Shown in pieces: positions 36,387-45,091 of a DNA stretch of 64,000 nucleotides. The DNA is from DATKMK01 sp035541895 (GTDB taxonomy: Bacteria > Desulfobacterota > Binatia > HRBIN30 > JACQVA1). The stretch lies in the NCBI GenBank assembly GCA_035541895.1, contig DATKMK010000053.1, positions 1-64,000 on the forward strand. Direction: 5' to 3'. Under the pieces are notes generated by a model. The model made no database searches, was not told the origin of the DNA, and was given only the letters and a program-made list of their open reading frames with translations. Every line of letters begins with the position of its first letter. Position 1 is the first letter of the stretch. A program made the position numbers and the translations under genes.

Positions 36387-38183
36387 ATGACCGAACCCGC
36401 CAACTTTGGATTCGACCCCGACGCGTTGCGCGCGAAGTATCGCGCGGAGCGCGACAAGCGGTTGCGGCCCGACGGCAACGACCAGTACCTCGAGGTCACC
36501 GGCGGGTTCGCGCACTTCGTCGACGATCCGTACGTCGAGCCCGGATTCACCCGCGCACCACTGACGGACGAGGTGGACGTCGTCGTGATCGGCGGCGGCT
36601 TCGGCGGCTTGCTCGCCGGCGCGCGGCTGCGCGAGGCCGGCATCGACGACATCCGCGTCATCGAGAAGGGCGGCGACTTCGGCGGCACCTGGTACTGGAA
36701 CCGCTACCCCGGCGCGCAGTGCGACGTGGAGTCGTACATCTATCTGCCGTTGCTCGAAGAGCTGAACTACGTTCCGACCGAGAAGTACGCTCGCGCGCCC
36801 GAGATCCTCGCGCATAGCCAGGCGATCGGCCGCAAGTACGATCTTTACCGCGGCGCGTGCCTTCAGACCGAAGTCACCGAGATGCGGTGGGACGAGCCGA
36901 GCGCCCGCTGGATCATCGCGACCGATCGCGGCGACCGCATGCACGCGCGTTTCGTCGTGATGTCGAATGGTCCGCTCAATCGGCCGAAGCTGCCGGGCAT
37001 CCGGGGCATCGAGTCATTCAAGGGCCACTCATTCCACACCAGCCGCTGGGACTACGCGTACACCGGCGGCGACTCGAACGGAAACTTGACCGGGCTGCGC
37101 GGCAAGCGCGTCGGCATCATCGGCACCGGTGCGACCGCGGTGCAGTGCGTGCCGCATCTCGGCGCGGCGGCCAAACATCTCTACGTCTTTCAACGCACGC
37201 CGTCGTCGATCGACGTGCGGGGCAATCGCCGGACCGATCCCGAGTGGGCGACGAGCTTGCGGCCGGGTTGGCATCAGCAGCGAATGGACAACTTCAACAT
37301 CCTGGTCACCGGCGGATTCCAGGAAGAAGACCTCGTCAGCGACGGTTGGACCGACATCATCCGCAAGCTGCTGGTCATGGTTCGCAACGATGAAGGCGGC
37401 CAGGTATCGCGCGACGGCATCGCCAAGACAATGGAGCTGGCGGATTTCCAGAAGATGGAGCAGATCCGCGCGCGGGTCGATTCGATCGTGCGCGACAAGC
37501 GGACCGCCGAGGCGCTCAAGCCGTACTATCGCCAGTTCTGCAAGCGGCCCTGCTTCCACGACGAGTATCTGCAAACGTTCAACCGGCCCAACGTCACACT
37601 GGTCAATACCGACGGTCAGGGCGTCGAGCGCATCACCGAGAAGGGCGTCGTCGCCGGCGGCGTCGAATGGGCGGTGAATTGTCTGATCTACGCCACCGGT
37701 TTCGAAGTCGGCACCGACTACTCGCGTCGCGCCGGATACCAGATCTACGGCCGGAACGGCTTGAGCCTCACCGAAAAATGGAGGGACGGCGTCGCGACGC
37801 TGCACGGGATGTTCAGCCGGGGCTTCCCGAACTGCTTCATCATGGGCCCGCAGCAGACCGGCTTCACGGTGAACTATCCGCACATGCTGAACGAGCAGAG
37901 CCAGCACATCACCTACATCATCAAGCACGCCGTCGATCACGCGGTGCGCACGGTCGAGGTGTCGGAGGATGCCGAAAAGGAATGGGTCGACACCATCATT
38001 CGCATGGCGGTGTTGGCGCAGGACTTCCTCGAAAACTGCACGCCCGGCTACTACAACAACGAAGGCAAACCCAGCGAGCGCGCCGTGCGCAACGGCTTCT
38101 ACGGCGGCGGCTCGGTGGAGTTCTTCCGCATCCTGCACGAGTGGCGGGCGACTGGGAAGTTGAAAGGGCTGGAGCTGCGTTAG
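36387..38183 (+). CDS. Baeyer-Villiger monooxygenase
   Basis: A 598-residue class B flavin monooxygenase that inserts oxygen next to ketones, using FAD and NADPH. The FAD Rossmann motif is GGGFGG (residues 69-74), the family fingerprint is FKGHSFHTSRW (211-221, consensus FxGxxxHTxxW), and the NADPH Rossmann motif is GTGATA (246-251). The ~60-residue N-terminal extension and the length are those of the cyclododecanone/steroid-type group. The ATG is supported by GAAAGGAAG; 49 upstream codons are unsupported. The convergent thioesterase ends 30 bases on. Likely substrates are ketones from terpenoid, steroid or cyclic hydrocarbon breakdown. Confidence 0.9.
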   Translation: MTEPANFGFDPDALRAKYRAERDKRLRPDGNDQYLEVTGGFAHFVDDPYVEPGFTRAPLTDEVDVVVIGGGFGGLLAGARLREAGIDDIRVIEKGGDFGGTWYWNRYPGAQCDVESYIYLPLLEELNYVPTEKYARAPEILAHSQAIGRKYDLYRGACLQTEVTEMRWDEPSARWIIATDRGDRMHARFVVMSNGPLNRPKLPGIRGIESFKGHSFHTSRWDYAYTGGDSNGNLTGLRGKRVGIIGTGATAVQCVPHLGAAAKHLYVFQRTPSSIDVRGNRRTDPEWATSLRPGWHQQRMDNFNILVTGGFQEEDLVSDGWTDIIRKLLVMVRNDEGGQVSRDGIAKTMELADFQKMEQIRARVDSIVRDKRTAEALKPYYRQFCKRPCFHDEYLQTFNRPNVTLVNTDGQGVERITEKGVVAGGVEWAVNCLIYATGFEVGTDYSRRAGYQIYGRNGLSLTEKWRDGVATLHGMFSRGFPNCFIMGPQQTGFTVNYPHMLNEQSQHITYIIKHAVDHAVRTVEVSEDAEKEWVDTIIRMAVLAQDFLENCTPGYYNNEGKPSERAVRNGFYGGGSVEFFRILHEWRATGKLKGLELR

Positions 38184-38212
38184 CGGCTTGGCGACCGAGC
38201 TGAGGCGTTTCC

Positions 38213-38587
38213 CTATTTCGACAGGACGTGACTGGTTGTGACGTCCGCGATGAGCGTGTCGCCGTCACCGTACACGGACGTGCGGACGATGCTGACCGTC
38301 CGCCCCCGCTTCACAAACTCCGAGACCGCCCGCAGTGATCCCGCGCGTTGGTTCGCGACGAAGTTGGCGGTGAGCGATATGCCGAGCGGGAACCCCGCCA
38401 TTCCGGGTTTCGGTTCTTCGGAACCAAGCACAAGCCTCGTCGCAGTCACGTCGGCCAGCCAGAGCATGGCGCCCGCGTGGACGACGCCGAACGGGTTGAG
38501 CACGCCCGGGCCGATCGGCATTTCGGAGACGACACGATCGGCACTGCGTTCGAGGACCGTAAACTCGATGGATCCTGCGACCTTCAT
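38213..38587 (-). CDS. Hotdog-fold thioesterase (PaaI-like)
   Basis: A 124-residue hotdog protein. The catalytic/CoA segment is LNPFGVVHAGAMLWLADVTATRLV near residues 30-53, followed by SLTANFVANQRAG and GRTVSIVRTSVYG. It hydrolyses acyl- or aryl-CoA esters. I placed the start at the ATG of MKVAGSIEF, which has GGAG 7 bases upstream; another ATG lies 4 codons earlier. It lies 31 bases downstream of the MOSC gene and is probably co-transcribed with it. Confidence 0.82.
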   Translation of the reverse strand: MKVAGSIEFTVLERSADRVVSEMPIGPGVLNPFGVVHAGAMLWLADVTATRLVLGSEEPKPGMAGFPLGISLTANFVANQRAGSLRAVSEFVKRGRTVSIVRTSVYGDGDTLIADVTTSHVLSK

Positions 38588-38618
38588 TGTCAGCTCCATG
38601 GGGCCGGGCGCCCGCTCG

Positions 38619-39161
38619 TCACACTCGGTCCAGTTGCCGATGAGGTTGAGCCGGCAGGCGGAGACGGATCTCGTCGCCGGACCGCACGACGCCATCAGTG
38701 AGGACGACGCTCATGACCCCGGCCTTGCGGATGAGTTGCCCGCTCGGGGCGCGATCGAGGACCGCGGCCATCAAACCGGATTGGAACCCGTCGAGCTGCG
38801 CACACGGGTTGCGCAGACCCGTGAGCTGCACGACCGCTGCGCTGCCGATGTGCAGCTCGGTGCCCACCGGCAGCGACAATAGATCGAGATCGATCGTCGT
38901 GATGTTCTCACCCAATTGGCCGGGGCCGACCGAAAAGCCATCGCGGGCCAGTTCGTCGAACAGCTCCCTATGAATGAGGTGGACTTGGCGCAGGTTGGGT
39001 TGAGTCGGGTCTTGCGCCACGCGCGACCGGTGCTGCATCGTGACTCCGCAATGCGCGTCACCGCGCACGCCGAGGCTGGCAACAAGCTCGATTGACGCGA
39101 CGCACTGCTTCGAGAACGAGTGCGCAGCGTTTGTACTAACGGAAACAACGCGCGGCGGCAT
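38619..39161 (-). CDS. MOSC-domain protein
   Basis: A 180-residue MOSC (molybdenum cofactor sulfurase C-terminal) domain protein. Landmarks are VASLGVRGDAHCG with its conserved Cys (~residue 39), NLRQVHLIHRELFDELA, GQLGENITTIDLDLLSLPVGTEL and LTGLRNPCAQLDGF. MOSC proteins bind the molybdenum cofactor and often act on N-hydroxylated or sulfur substrates. The start MPPRVVSVS fits family length. It is divergent from the HtrA protease across 287 bases in which I see only a weak short inverted repeat. Confidence 0.85.
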   Translation of the reverse strand: MPPRVVSVSTNAAHSFSKQCVASIELVASLGVRGDAHCGVTMQHRSRVAQDPTQPNLRQVHLIHRELFDELARDGFSVGPGQLGENITTIDLDLLSLPVGTELHIGSAAVVQLTGLRNPCAQLDGFQSGLMAAVLDRAPSGQLIRKAGVMSVVLTDGVVRSGDEIRLRLPAQPHRQLDRV

Positions 39162-39448
39162 TCTGTGTGCTCGATCCGCAGTTGTGCGACCAACCGCAGT
39201 CGGAGAAGTAGGCAAGGATGCGCGGGCTGACGCAGCCGGACATTGTGGCGGTGCTTCTAACGCCGAACGTGCTCCGCCTTCAAGGAAGCACCCTCTCCGG
39301 TCTCGCCACGAATGTGCGGTGACGATGACCGCCGGCGGTGAATCCGGATCGTCTTGCGGTCAAGCATTGCCGTTGCGGTTGGCCTTGCGCGGTTCGCAAG
39401 ACGACTTATGTTTGGCGACCACACGGCACGCGGAAGGACACAGCTTCA

Positions 39449-40495
39449 ATGAAACCATGGCTGCGTTTGGTCTTGGATGACGAGTCGAATCATCGACAAC
39501 CAACCGCAACGGCTGCCTCCGCGCCGACCGACGACCAACTGCTCGATGCGTATTCCACGGCCGTGGTGCGCGCCGCGGAGTTGGTGAGTCCATCAGTCGT
39601 AAACATCGAAGTCGAGCATCGTCAGCGAACCGCGACCAAACCCGACGCCCGCGGCAGCGGTTCCGGATTCATCTTCACCCCGGACGGTTTCATCTTGACC
39701 AACAGCCACGTCGTGCACGGCGCCGCTGCGCTGCACGCCACGCTTCCGGACGGTCGCAGGCTGCCGGCCGAGTTGGTCGGCGACGACCCCGACACCGACG
39801 TGGCCGTGGTGCGTATTCCCGGCTCGGGATTCGTGCCGGCACGGTTCGGCAACTCATCCGCCATCCGAGTCGGACAACTAGCAATCGCAATCGGCAACCC
39901 CTACGGCTTCCAATGCACCGTCACCGCCGGCGTCATCAGCGCCCTCGGACGATCGCTGCGGTCGCACTCCGGCCGCCTCATCGACAGCGTCATGCAAACC
40001 GACGCAGCGTTGAATCCCGGCAACTCCGGCGGCCCGCTGGTGACCTCGCGCGGCGAGGTGATCGGTGTGAACACGGCCGTGATCATGCCCGCCCAAGGGA
40101 TCTGCTTCGCCATCGCCATCAATACGGCAGCCTTCATTGCCGGACGCTTGATCAAGGACGGCAAGATCACGCGCGGCTACATCGGCGTCGCCGGGCAGAC
40201 GCAGCCGCTTCCGCGACGCGCAGCGCGGCGGCTCAAATTGCCGGTCGAAACCGCGCTGCTGGTGGTCTCCGTCGAGCCGGCAAGTCCGGCCGCAATCGCC
40301 GGCCTGCGCGAACGCGACCTCATCGTCGGGTACGGCCCGTATCCGGTGACCGGTGTCGACGATCTGCACCGGCTGCTGACCGAGGAACAGATCGGCGTGC
40401 CGACCCCGCTCACGGTCATTCGAGACGGTGTACCGCGAACGATCGAGATCGTGCCCGCCCAATCGCGGCGACACGCCGCTGCGCCACGCCGCTAG
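39449..40495 (+). CDS. HtrA/DegP-type serine protease with one PDZ domain
   Basis: A 348-residue trypsin-fold protease. The triad is H87 (LTNSHVVHG), D117 (DPDTDVAVV) and S193 (NPGNSGGPL). One PDZ domain follows at ~245-330 (RGYIGVAGQ, VSVEPASPAAIAGLRERDLIVGYG). No clear signal peptide or anchor is seen at MKPWLRLVLDDES, so it may be cytoplasmic, unlike typical DegP. The ATG is preceded by GGAAGGA. Together with the two envelope proteins that follow, it may serve envelope quality control, but the missing export signal argues for caution. Confidence 0.88.
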   Translation: MKPWLRLVLDDESNHRQPTATAASAPTDDQLLDAYSTAVVRAAELVSPSVVNIEVEHRQRTATKPDARGSGSGFIFTPDGFILTNSHVVHGAAALHATLPDGRRLPAELVGDDPDTDVAVVRIPGSGFVPARFGNSSAIRVGQLAIAIGNPYGFQCTVTAGVISALGRSLRSHSGRLIDSVMQTDAALNPGNSGGPLVTSRGEVIGVNTAVIMPAQGICFAIAINTAAFIAGRLIKDGKITRGYIGVAGQTQPLPRRAARRLKLPVETALLVVSVEPASPAAIAGLRERDLIVGYGPYPVTGVDDLHRLLTEEQIGVPTPLTVIRDGVPRTIEIVPAQSRRHAAAPRR

Positions 40496-40736
40496 CCGGT
40501 TGCCAAACACTTTTCGGACATCCTTCGACACGATCAGGGTGGGCGGAAACCTTCTATGAATTCGGGGAGGGGATCCGCTCATGCCGAGACCACCGCCACG
40601 CAATCATTTCTTGCGTAGGCGGTTTTCGGCCGTTACACAGAATCAAGATGGATTGCGTGCATCCGATGATTCCTCTCACTTTCCGGTGCGGCGCGACCGT
40701 GTGCCCGCGCTAGGAATTCGCAGCCGAGAAGCCCAC

Positions 40737-42026
40737 ATGCCCGACGCCCCAGCGACCATCGCACCGCCGAGTGAGCCGGCGCCGCGCTATACGCCGCGGG
40801 AGGAATCGCAGTTCACGCTATGCAAGGTGTGCAACAGCGCGGCGTTGCCGCATAGTCGCTTCTGCGAGTCACACCAAGACCGCGTCGCACCCGAGGTGCA
40901 GCGGAGACGCCGACGGATCCGCCGACTCGATGTCATCTTGCTCCTGCTGTTGACTGTGGTCCTCGTGGGATACCCGAAGATCAAGGGACAGATGTTGCAT
41001 ACGATCGGCGTATCCACCGGTCCGAATGAGTCGCAGGGCCTGATGGAAGACTTCCATACACTGCTCGTCTGGCTCGGCGTCGCGAGCAAGCGCGACAAGG
41101 GTTCGAACGACCTCGTCGCATCGATCCGCAGCGCCCTGACGAGTGGGGGCGAAACCACGCCGCCGGACATGGAGGCGATCCTCCAGCGTGCGGAAGCAAA
41201 CGGCGAGCCGCTTTCCCTAGATGAGGTCATCGAGCGCCTCGATGGAACCTCCGGCGCTCAGCGAATGGGATTGAGCAGCGCGCAAATGGCGCGCCTGCAG
41301 GCGCTCAAGGGGAGCAAGGACCCGGCGTCCGCCAAAGCCGCGGGGGCAACCGACAATCGCCCGGCGGCGTCGCAGGCGGCCCCAGCCGTCGCCGCGGTGC
41401 TCGCGCGCTGCGGCAATGGCGTCGTCGACCCCGGCGAACAATGCGACGGGACGGCTTTGGGCGGCGCAACCTGCACCAGCCTCGGATTCAGCGGCGACTG
41501 CGATCAACCGGACGCCTGCGTGCACACGGCGTTGAGTTGTTTGGGCAACTGTCGATTCGACTTTTCGGGTTGCACGAGCGAAAGCCAAGCCGCGGCGCAA
41601 CGCTTCGTCGATCAAGGCAACGGGACCGCCACCGATCGATTGACCGGGTTGACGTGGGAGTTGAAGTGCACCGATGCGCAGTGCGCCGAGCGTCATCAGG
41701 TATTGAGCGCTGTCGGATGGCAAAGCGCCGCATCTGAGTGGATCGCGGCGCTCAACGCGGAGAAGTTCGCCGGTCACAACGACTGGAGACTGCCGACCCT
41801 GGAGGAGCTGCGGACGCTGTTGGCCGCGGTGCCTCCCTGCCCCACCGAGCCGTGCGCGGTTGCCGCGTGGCCGCGAAATTCGACGGCGCCCGAGGGGTAT
41901 TGGTCGTCGACGACGTTCTCGATCGACAAGCATCGCGCGTGGGCCGTGTCGTTTCGCGACGGCGACGTGTACACCGCCGAGAAGGGCGACAAGCTGCACG
42001 TGCGCGCCGTCCGCCAAGGGTCGTGA
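40737..42026 (+). CDS. Membrane-anchored protein with myxobacteria-type Cys-rich repeat and DUF1566 (Lcl) domain
   Basis: A 429-residue protein with four parts. First is a small Cys/His cluster (LCKVCNSAALPHSRFCESH, ~29-47). Second is a single membrane segment (LDVILLLLLTVVLVG) preceded by an Arg-rich stretch. Third is a Cys-rich repeat from ~residue 222 (CGNGVVDPGEQCDG, ending CRFDFSGC) of the type common in myxobacterial surface proteins. Last is a C-terminal DUF1566 domain (GLTWELKC, HNDWRLPTLEELRTL, YWSSTTF). The bulk should lie outside the cytoplasm. I started at MPDAPATIAPP; 52 upstream codons are less likely. The function is unknown, possibly surface recognition. Confidence 0.75.
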   Translation: MPDAPATIAPPSEPAPRYTPREESQFTLCKVCNSAALPHSRFCESHQDRVAPEVQRRRRRIRRLDVILLLLLTVVLVGYPKIKGQMLHTIGVSTGPNESQGLMEDFHTLLVWLGVASKRDKGSNDLVASIRSALTSGGETTPPDMEAILQRAEANGEPLSLDEVIERLDGTSGAQRMGLSSAQMARLQALKGSKDPASAKAAGATDNRPAASQAAPAVAAVLARCGNGVVDPGEQCDGTALGGATCTSLGFSGDCDQPDACVHTALSCLGNCRFDFSGCTSESQAAAQRFVDQGNGTATDRLTGLTWELKCTDAQCAERHQVLSAVGWQSAASEWIAALNAEKFAGHNDWRLPTLEELRTLLAAVPPCPTEPCAVAAWPRNSTAPEGYWSSTTFSIDKHRAWAVSFRDGDVYTAEKGDKLHVRAVRQGS

Positions 42027-42113
42027 GCCGTGGTCACCGTGCCTCTTGATCGCGGCCCCCGCCGCATCCCACCGAGTGCCAGCTCCCGGCGGAGTCTGCA
42101 GTTCCATCGTCTG

Positions 42114-43589
42114 ATGATCGCACGAGTTGCCGTCGTCATCTTCGTGCTCGCGCTGACCGCCTGTGGCAAGCCCAGTGTGAGCGGGCGCGTATTGCCGGAG
42201 ATAACCAACCGTGCGGGTTTGCCGTGGCACGACGTCGAGATCCGGCTGCTCCGCGGCAATCTCGCCGAGCAATTGCAGAGCATCGCCGTAAAATACCGCG
42301 GTGAACTCGCCGACGAGGCGCGCCAGCGGGTTTTGGAAAGCGCCAAGGGGGACGAAGCAGCCAGCACCGAGGCACTGCACCATCTCGGCGCGGCGGGATC
42401 TCCGCGTGCGTGTCTGGCAACGGCAGAGGCCGACTTGGCGGCGGCGAGACGTCGCTACGACAGCTTGCTGAGTCAGCTCGCACCACGCATCGCCGCACTC
42501 GGAGTTACAACGGACTCTCCGGCCAGCGCGATCGAGCAGCTACGCGGCTTGATGCAGACCAAGCTCGAGAACGAAGCGCGCCGCTTGCGCGACGAATACC
42601 TGCGCACCCAACTGCAGCAGCAAAGCGGCGTGGTGCTGGCGACCGGACGCGCAATGGATCGCCTGTGCTGGAGCGTGCAGAACAAACACGATCTCGCAGT
42701 CCAATTTCGCGGCCCGATCGTCCTGTATAACGGGCATCCGCTGCCCGATCCCGTCGCGAGCCGGATCTGGGGATTGCCCGCGCTGGAGAAACCCTTGCGC
42801 ATTCCCAGCGGCAACCGGTTCGACAGCGACATCCTGCTTCCGGGAGCGTCCTTCGAGACGTGTTTCTACGCGCGTGGCGGGTTGCTGCCGCGTGATCTGC
42901 TCGACAATTACGGCCTGTCCACCGACAATCCGACACGCAGCGGCGAGTGGCGCGTGCAGTGGCAGACCATCGATTTCGTCCGTTCCACCGACGGCGAGAA
43001 TCCGTCGGCCAACAACCACGATGCACCACCCAAACCAATCCCGCTGCAGAAGGTGTTCGCGGACCGCATTCGGCAGTTTCAGGCGGAATCGGAAGAGGCC
43101 AAGCTGATCGAGTTGCTCAGCAGTTCCCAGGGCACGCAGGCGGTGCGGCAGGCCGAAGGCGCGCTGCTGGCCTGCCATCGCGCCATCGAGCAAGAGAAGA
43201 TCTACCAAGATACGACGCGCGTGATTCAGGCCATCGAGGAAAAACGCACCGGCGAATTCGCCGTCGAGGTGCGCGTGCGCCCGATGCTGACGCAACTCGC
43301 TCGCGATCCGGCGCATCTCTCTAAGCGCGTCGATGAAACCGTTTCCATGCTCGACCGCTTGACGGTCTCGCGACAGCAGCACGCGGCCGGGGAAGCCTTC
43401 CAATTCACCGGTGTCGATCCGGGCCGCTACACGCTGGTAGCCAGGTCAACCAACGAGCAGATGAAACCCAAAGTCTGGCTCATTCCGCTTGACGTGTCCG
43501 AACGGGGAACCACGCAGGACCTGATCGCCGCCACGTCGCGCAATGCGACGCTGCGGTCGACCCTCGAGACCATGTTGCAAGGGAGCTGA
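42114..43589 (+). CDS. Lipoprotein of unknown function with coiled-coil regions
   Basis: A 491-residue protein starting MIARVAVVIFVLALTACGKP, a clear lipoprotein signal with lipobox LTAC and the lipidated Cys at ~residue 17. Helical, Glu/Arg/Gln-rich stretches follow (EARQRVLESAKGDE, LENEARRLRDEYLRTQLQQQ, DRIRQFQAESEEAKLIELL). A C-terminal FQFTGVDPGRYTLVA resembles carboxypeptidase-regulatory-like beta folds. No family is recognised. It follows the Cys-rich protein by 87 bases and is probably co-transcribed. It converges on the FAD oxidoreductase. Confidence 0.7.
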   Translation: MIARVAVVIFVLALTACGKPSVSGRVLPEITNRAGLPWHDVEIRLLRGNLAEQLQSIAVKYRGELADEARQRVLESAKGDEAASTEALHHLGAAGSPRACLATAEADLAAARRRYDSLLSQLAPRIAALGVTTDSPASAIEQLRGLMQTKLENEARRLRDEYLRTQLQQQSGVVLATGRAMDRLCWSVQNKHDLAVQFRGPIVLYNGHPLPDPVASRIWGLPALEKPLRIPSGNRFDSDILLPGASFETCFYARGGLLPRDLLDNYGLSTDNPTRSGEWRVQWQTIDFVRSTDGENPSANNHDAPPKPIPLQKVFADRIRQFQAESEEAKLIELLSSSQGTQAVRQAEGALLACHRAIEQEKIYQDTTRVIQAIEEKRTGEFAVEVRVRPMLTQLARDPAHLSKRVDETVSMLDRLTVSRQQHAAGEAFQFTGVDPGRYTLVARSTNEQMKPKVWLIPLDVSERGTTQDLIAATSRNATLRSTLETMLQGS

Positions 43590-43633
43590 TGCGGTAATCA
43601 ACGCCGATCGCGGCACGCGCACCGCCAACCCCG

Positions 43634-45088
43634 TCACGATCGCTGTGAACCAAGATCGCCCACGCTCGAAGGTAATTCGCGCAAGCGACGCTGGGCACTC
43701 TGCGCCGCGAAGTATCCACACATGCCGTGGACCCCGCCGCCCGGCGGGGTCGACGATGAGCAAATGAACAGGCGCGGATTGGGCGTGCTGTAGGGATCGA
43801 GCCGCGCCACCGGTCGAGTGAAGAATTGAAACAGGTCGGATACGCCGCCGGTGATCGCGCCGCCGACATCGTTGGGGTTGGCGCGCTCGAAATCGACCGG
43901 ACCGAACTTATGCCGCGCCAGAATACGATCGCGAAACCCGGGCGCAAAACGCTCGATCTGCTGTTCAACAGCGGCGGTGCAATCGACCGTGGACCCCGCC
44001 GGAACATGACAGTAGGCGTAGCCGGTGTGTTTGCCGGCGGGCGCGCGCGTGTCGTCGAACTGGCTTTGCTGGACCACAATGAGGAAGGGGCGCGACGGAT
44101 GCTCGCCGCGCCACATCGCGGCTTCCGCGACCGCGATCTCTTCGAGCGTGCCGCCGACGTGCACCGTCGACGCGTCCAAACAGCGTGGATCGCGCCACGG
44201 AATCGGTCCATCGAGCGCCCAGTCGAGCTTGAAGACGCCGGGACCGTAGCGATAGCGGCGCAAGCGTCGCACGTATCTCGCCGGTAAAATCGGTTCGCAC
44301 GCGTCGGCGAGCTGCGCCGGACTGGTGTCGAACAACACGACGCGCGCCGGCGGAATGTCGGTCAAGCGGCGCACGCGCCGACCGGTCTCGACTCGGCCGC
44401 CGAGCTGGCGCAGGTACGACGCGAGCGCGCGCGCGATCGCGATCGAGCCGCCGGCAGCCACCGGCCAGTCTTCCACGTGAGCCGTCAGGGCGAAGATCAT
44501 TGCCACGGCAGCCGTGAGCGCTCGTTCGAGCGGCATGATCGAATGCGCCGCGCAGCCGGCGAGCACAGCGCGCGCCCGGACACCGCGGAAGCGAGCCCGT
44601 AACGCGGTGGTGGCCGGAAGCAAGCCCGGCGCACCGAAGCGCGCCATCAGGATCGGATGCTTCGGAATGCGCAGCGGCCCCAGCAAATCGGCGAGTAATC
44701 CATGCGGATCGCGGAGAAACGGCGCGAACGCTCGGCGATACGCGTCGGCGTCTTGCCCCAGCTCGCGCGCCGTGTCGTCGAGTGATCGGCGCAACAATAC
44801 CGCCGGTTGATCGTCGAGCGGATGCGCCACCGATACGGGCGGCCGAATCCAGCGCAGTCCGTGCGCGTCGAGCGGGAGCGTGCGGAGGAACGGCGACAAC
44901 ACGCCCATCGGGTGACAGCCGGAGCAGAGGTCGTGCAGGAAGCCGGGTAGCGTCAGCTCGGCCGTGCGCGTGCCGCCGCCGATCTCCTCGGCGGCTTCCA
45001 GCACCAACACCGACGCGCCGGCGCGCGCCAGCTCGACCGCCGCCGCGAGTCCGTTCGGGCCGGAGCCGACCACGACCGCGTCGTCCAC
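43634..45088 (-). CDS. FAD-dependent phytoene-desaturase-like oxidoreductase
   Basis: A 484-residue NAD(P)/FAD amine-oxidase/phytoene-desaturase type protein. The dinucleotide motif VVVGSGPNGLAAAVELARAG is at residues 5-24, with LEAAEEIGGGTRTAEL behind it. The C-terminal FAD contact is SSSTPPGGGVHGMCGYFAA. These proteins desaturate or oxidise hydrophobic substrates. It starts 3 bases after the DUF3556 gene stops, so the two form a pair. A carotenoid role is unlikely without a phytoene synthase nearby; lipid or steroid substrates are possible. Confidence 0.85.
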   Translation of the reverse strand: MDDAVVVGSGPNGLAAAVELARAGASVLVLEAAEEIGGGTRTAELTLPGFLHDLCSGCHPMGVLSPFLRTLPLDAHGLRWIRPPVSVAHPLDDQPAVLLRRSLDDTARELGQDADAYRRAFAPFLRDPHGLLADLLGPLRIPKHPILMARFGAPGLLPATTALRARFRGVRARAVLAGCAAHSIMPLERALTAAVAMIFALTAHVEDWPVAAGGSIAIARALASYLRQLGGRVETGRRVRRLTDIPPARVVLFDTSPAQLADACEPILPARYVRRLRRYRYGPGVFKLDWALDGPIPWRDPRCLDASTVHVGGTLEEIAVAEAAMWRGEHPSRPFLIVVQQSQFDDTRAPAGKHTGYAYCHVPAGSTVDCTAAVEQQIERFAPGFRDRILARHKFGPVDFERANPNDVGGAITGGVSDLFQFFTRPVARLDPYSTPNPRLFICSSSTPPGGGVHGMCGYFAAQSAQRRLRELPSSVGDLGSQRS

Positions 45089-45091
45089 GCC

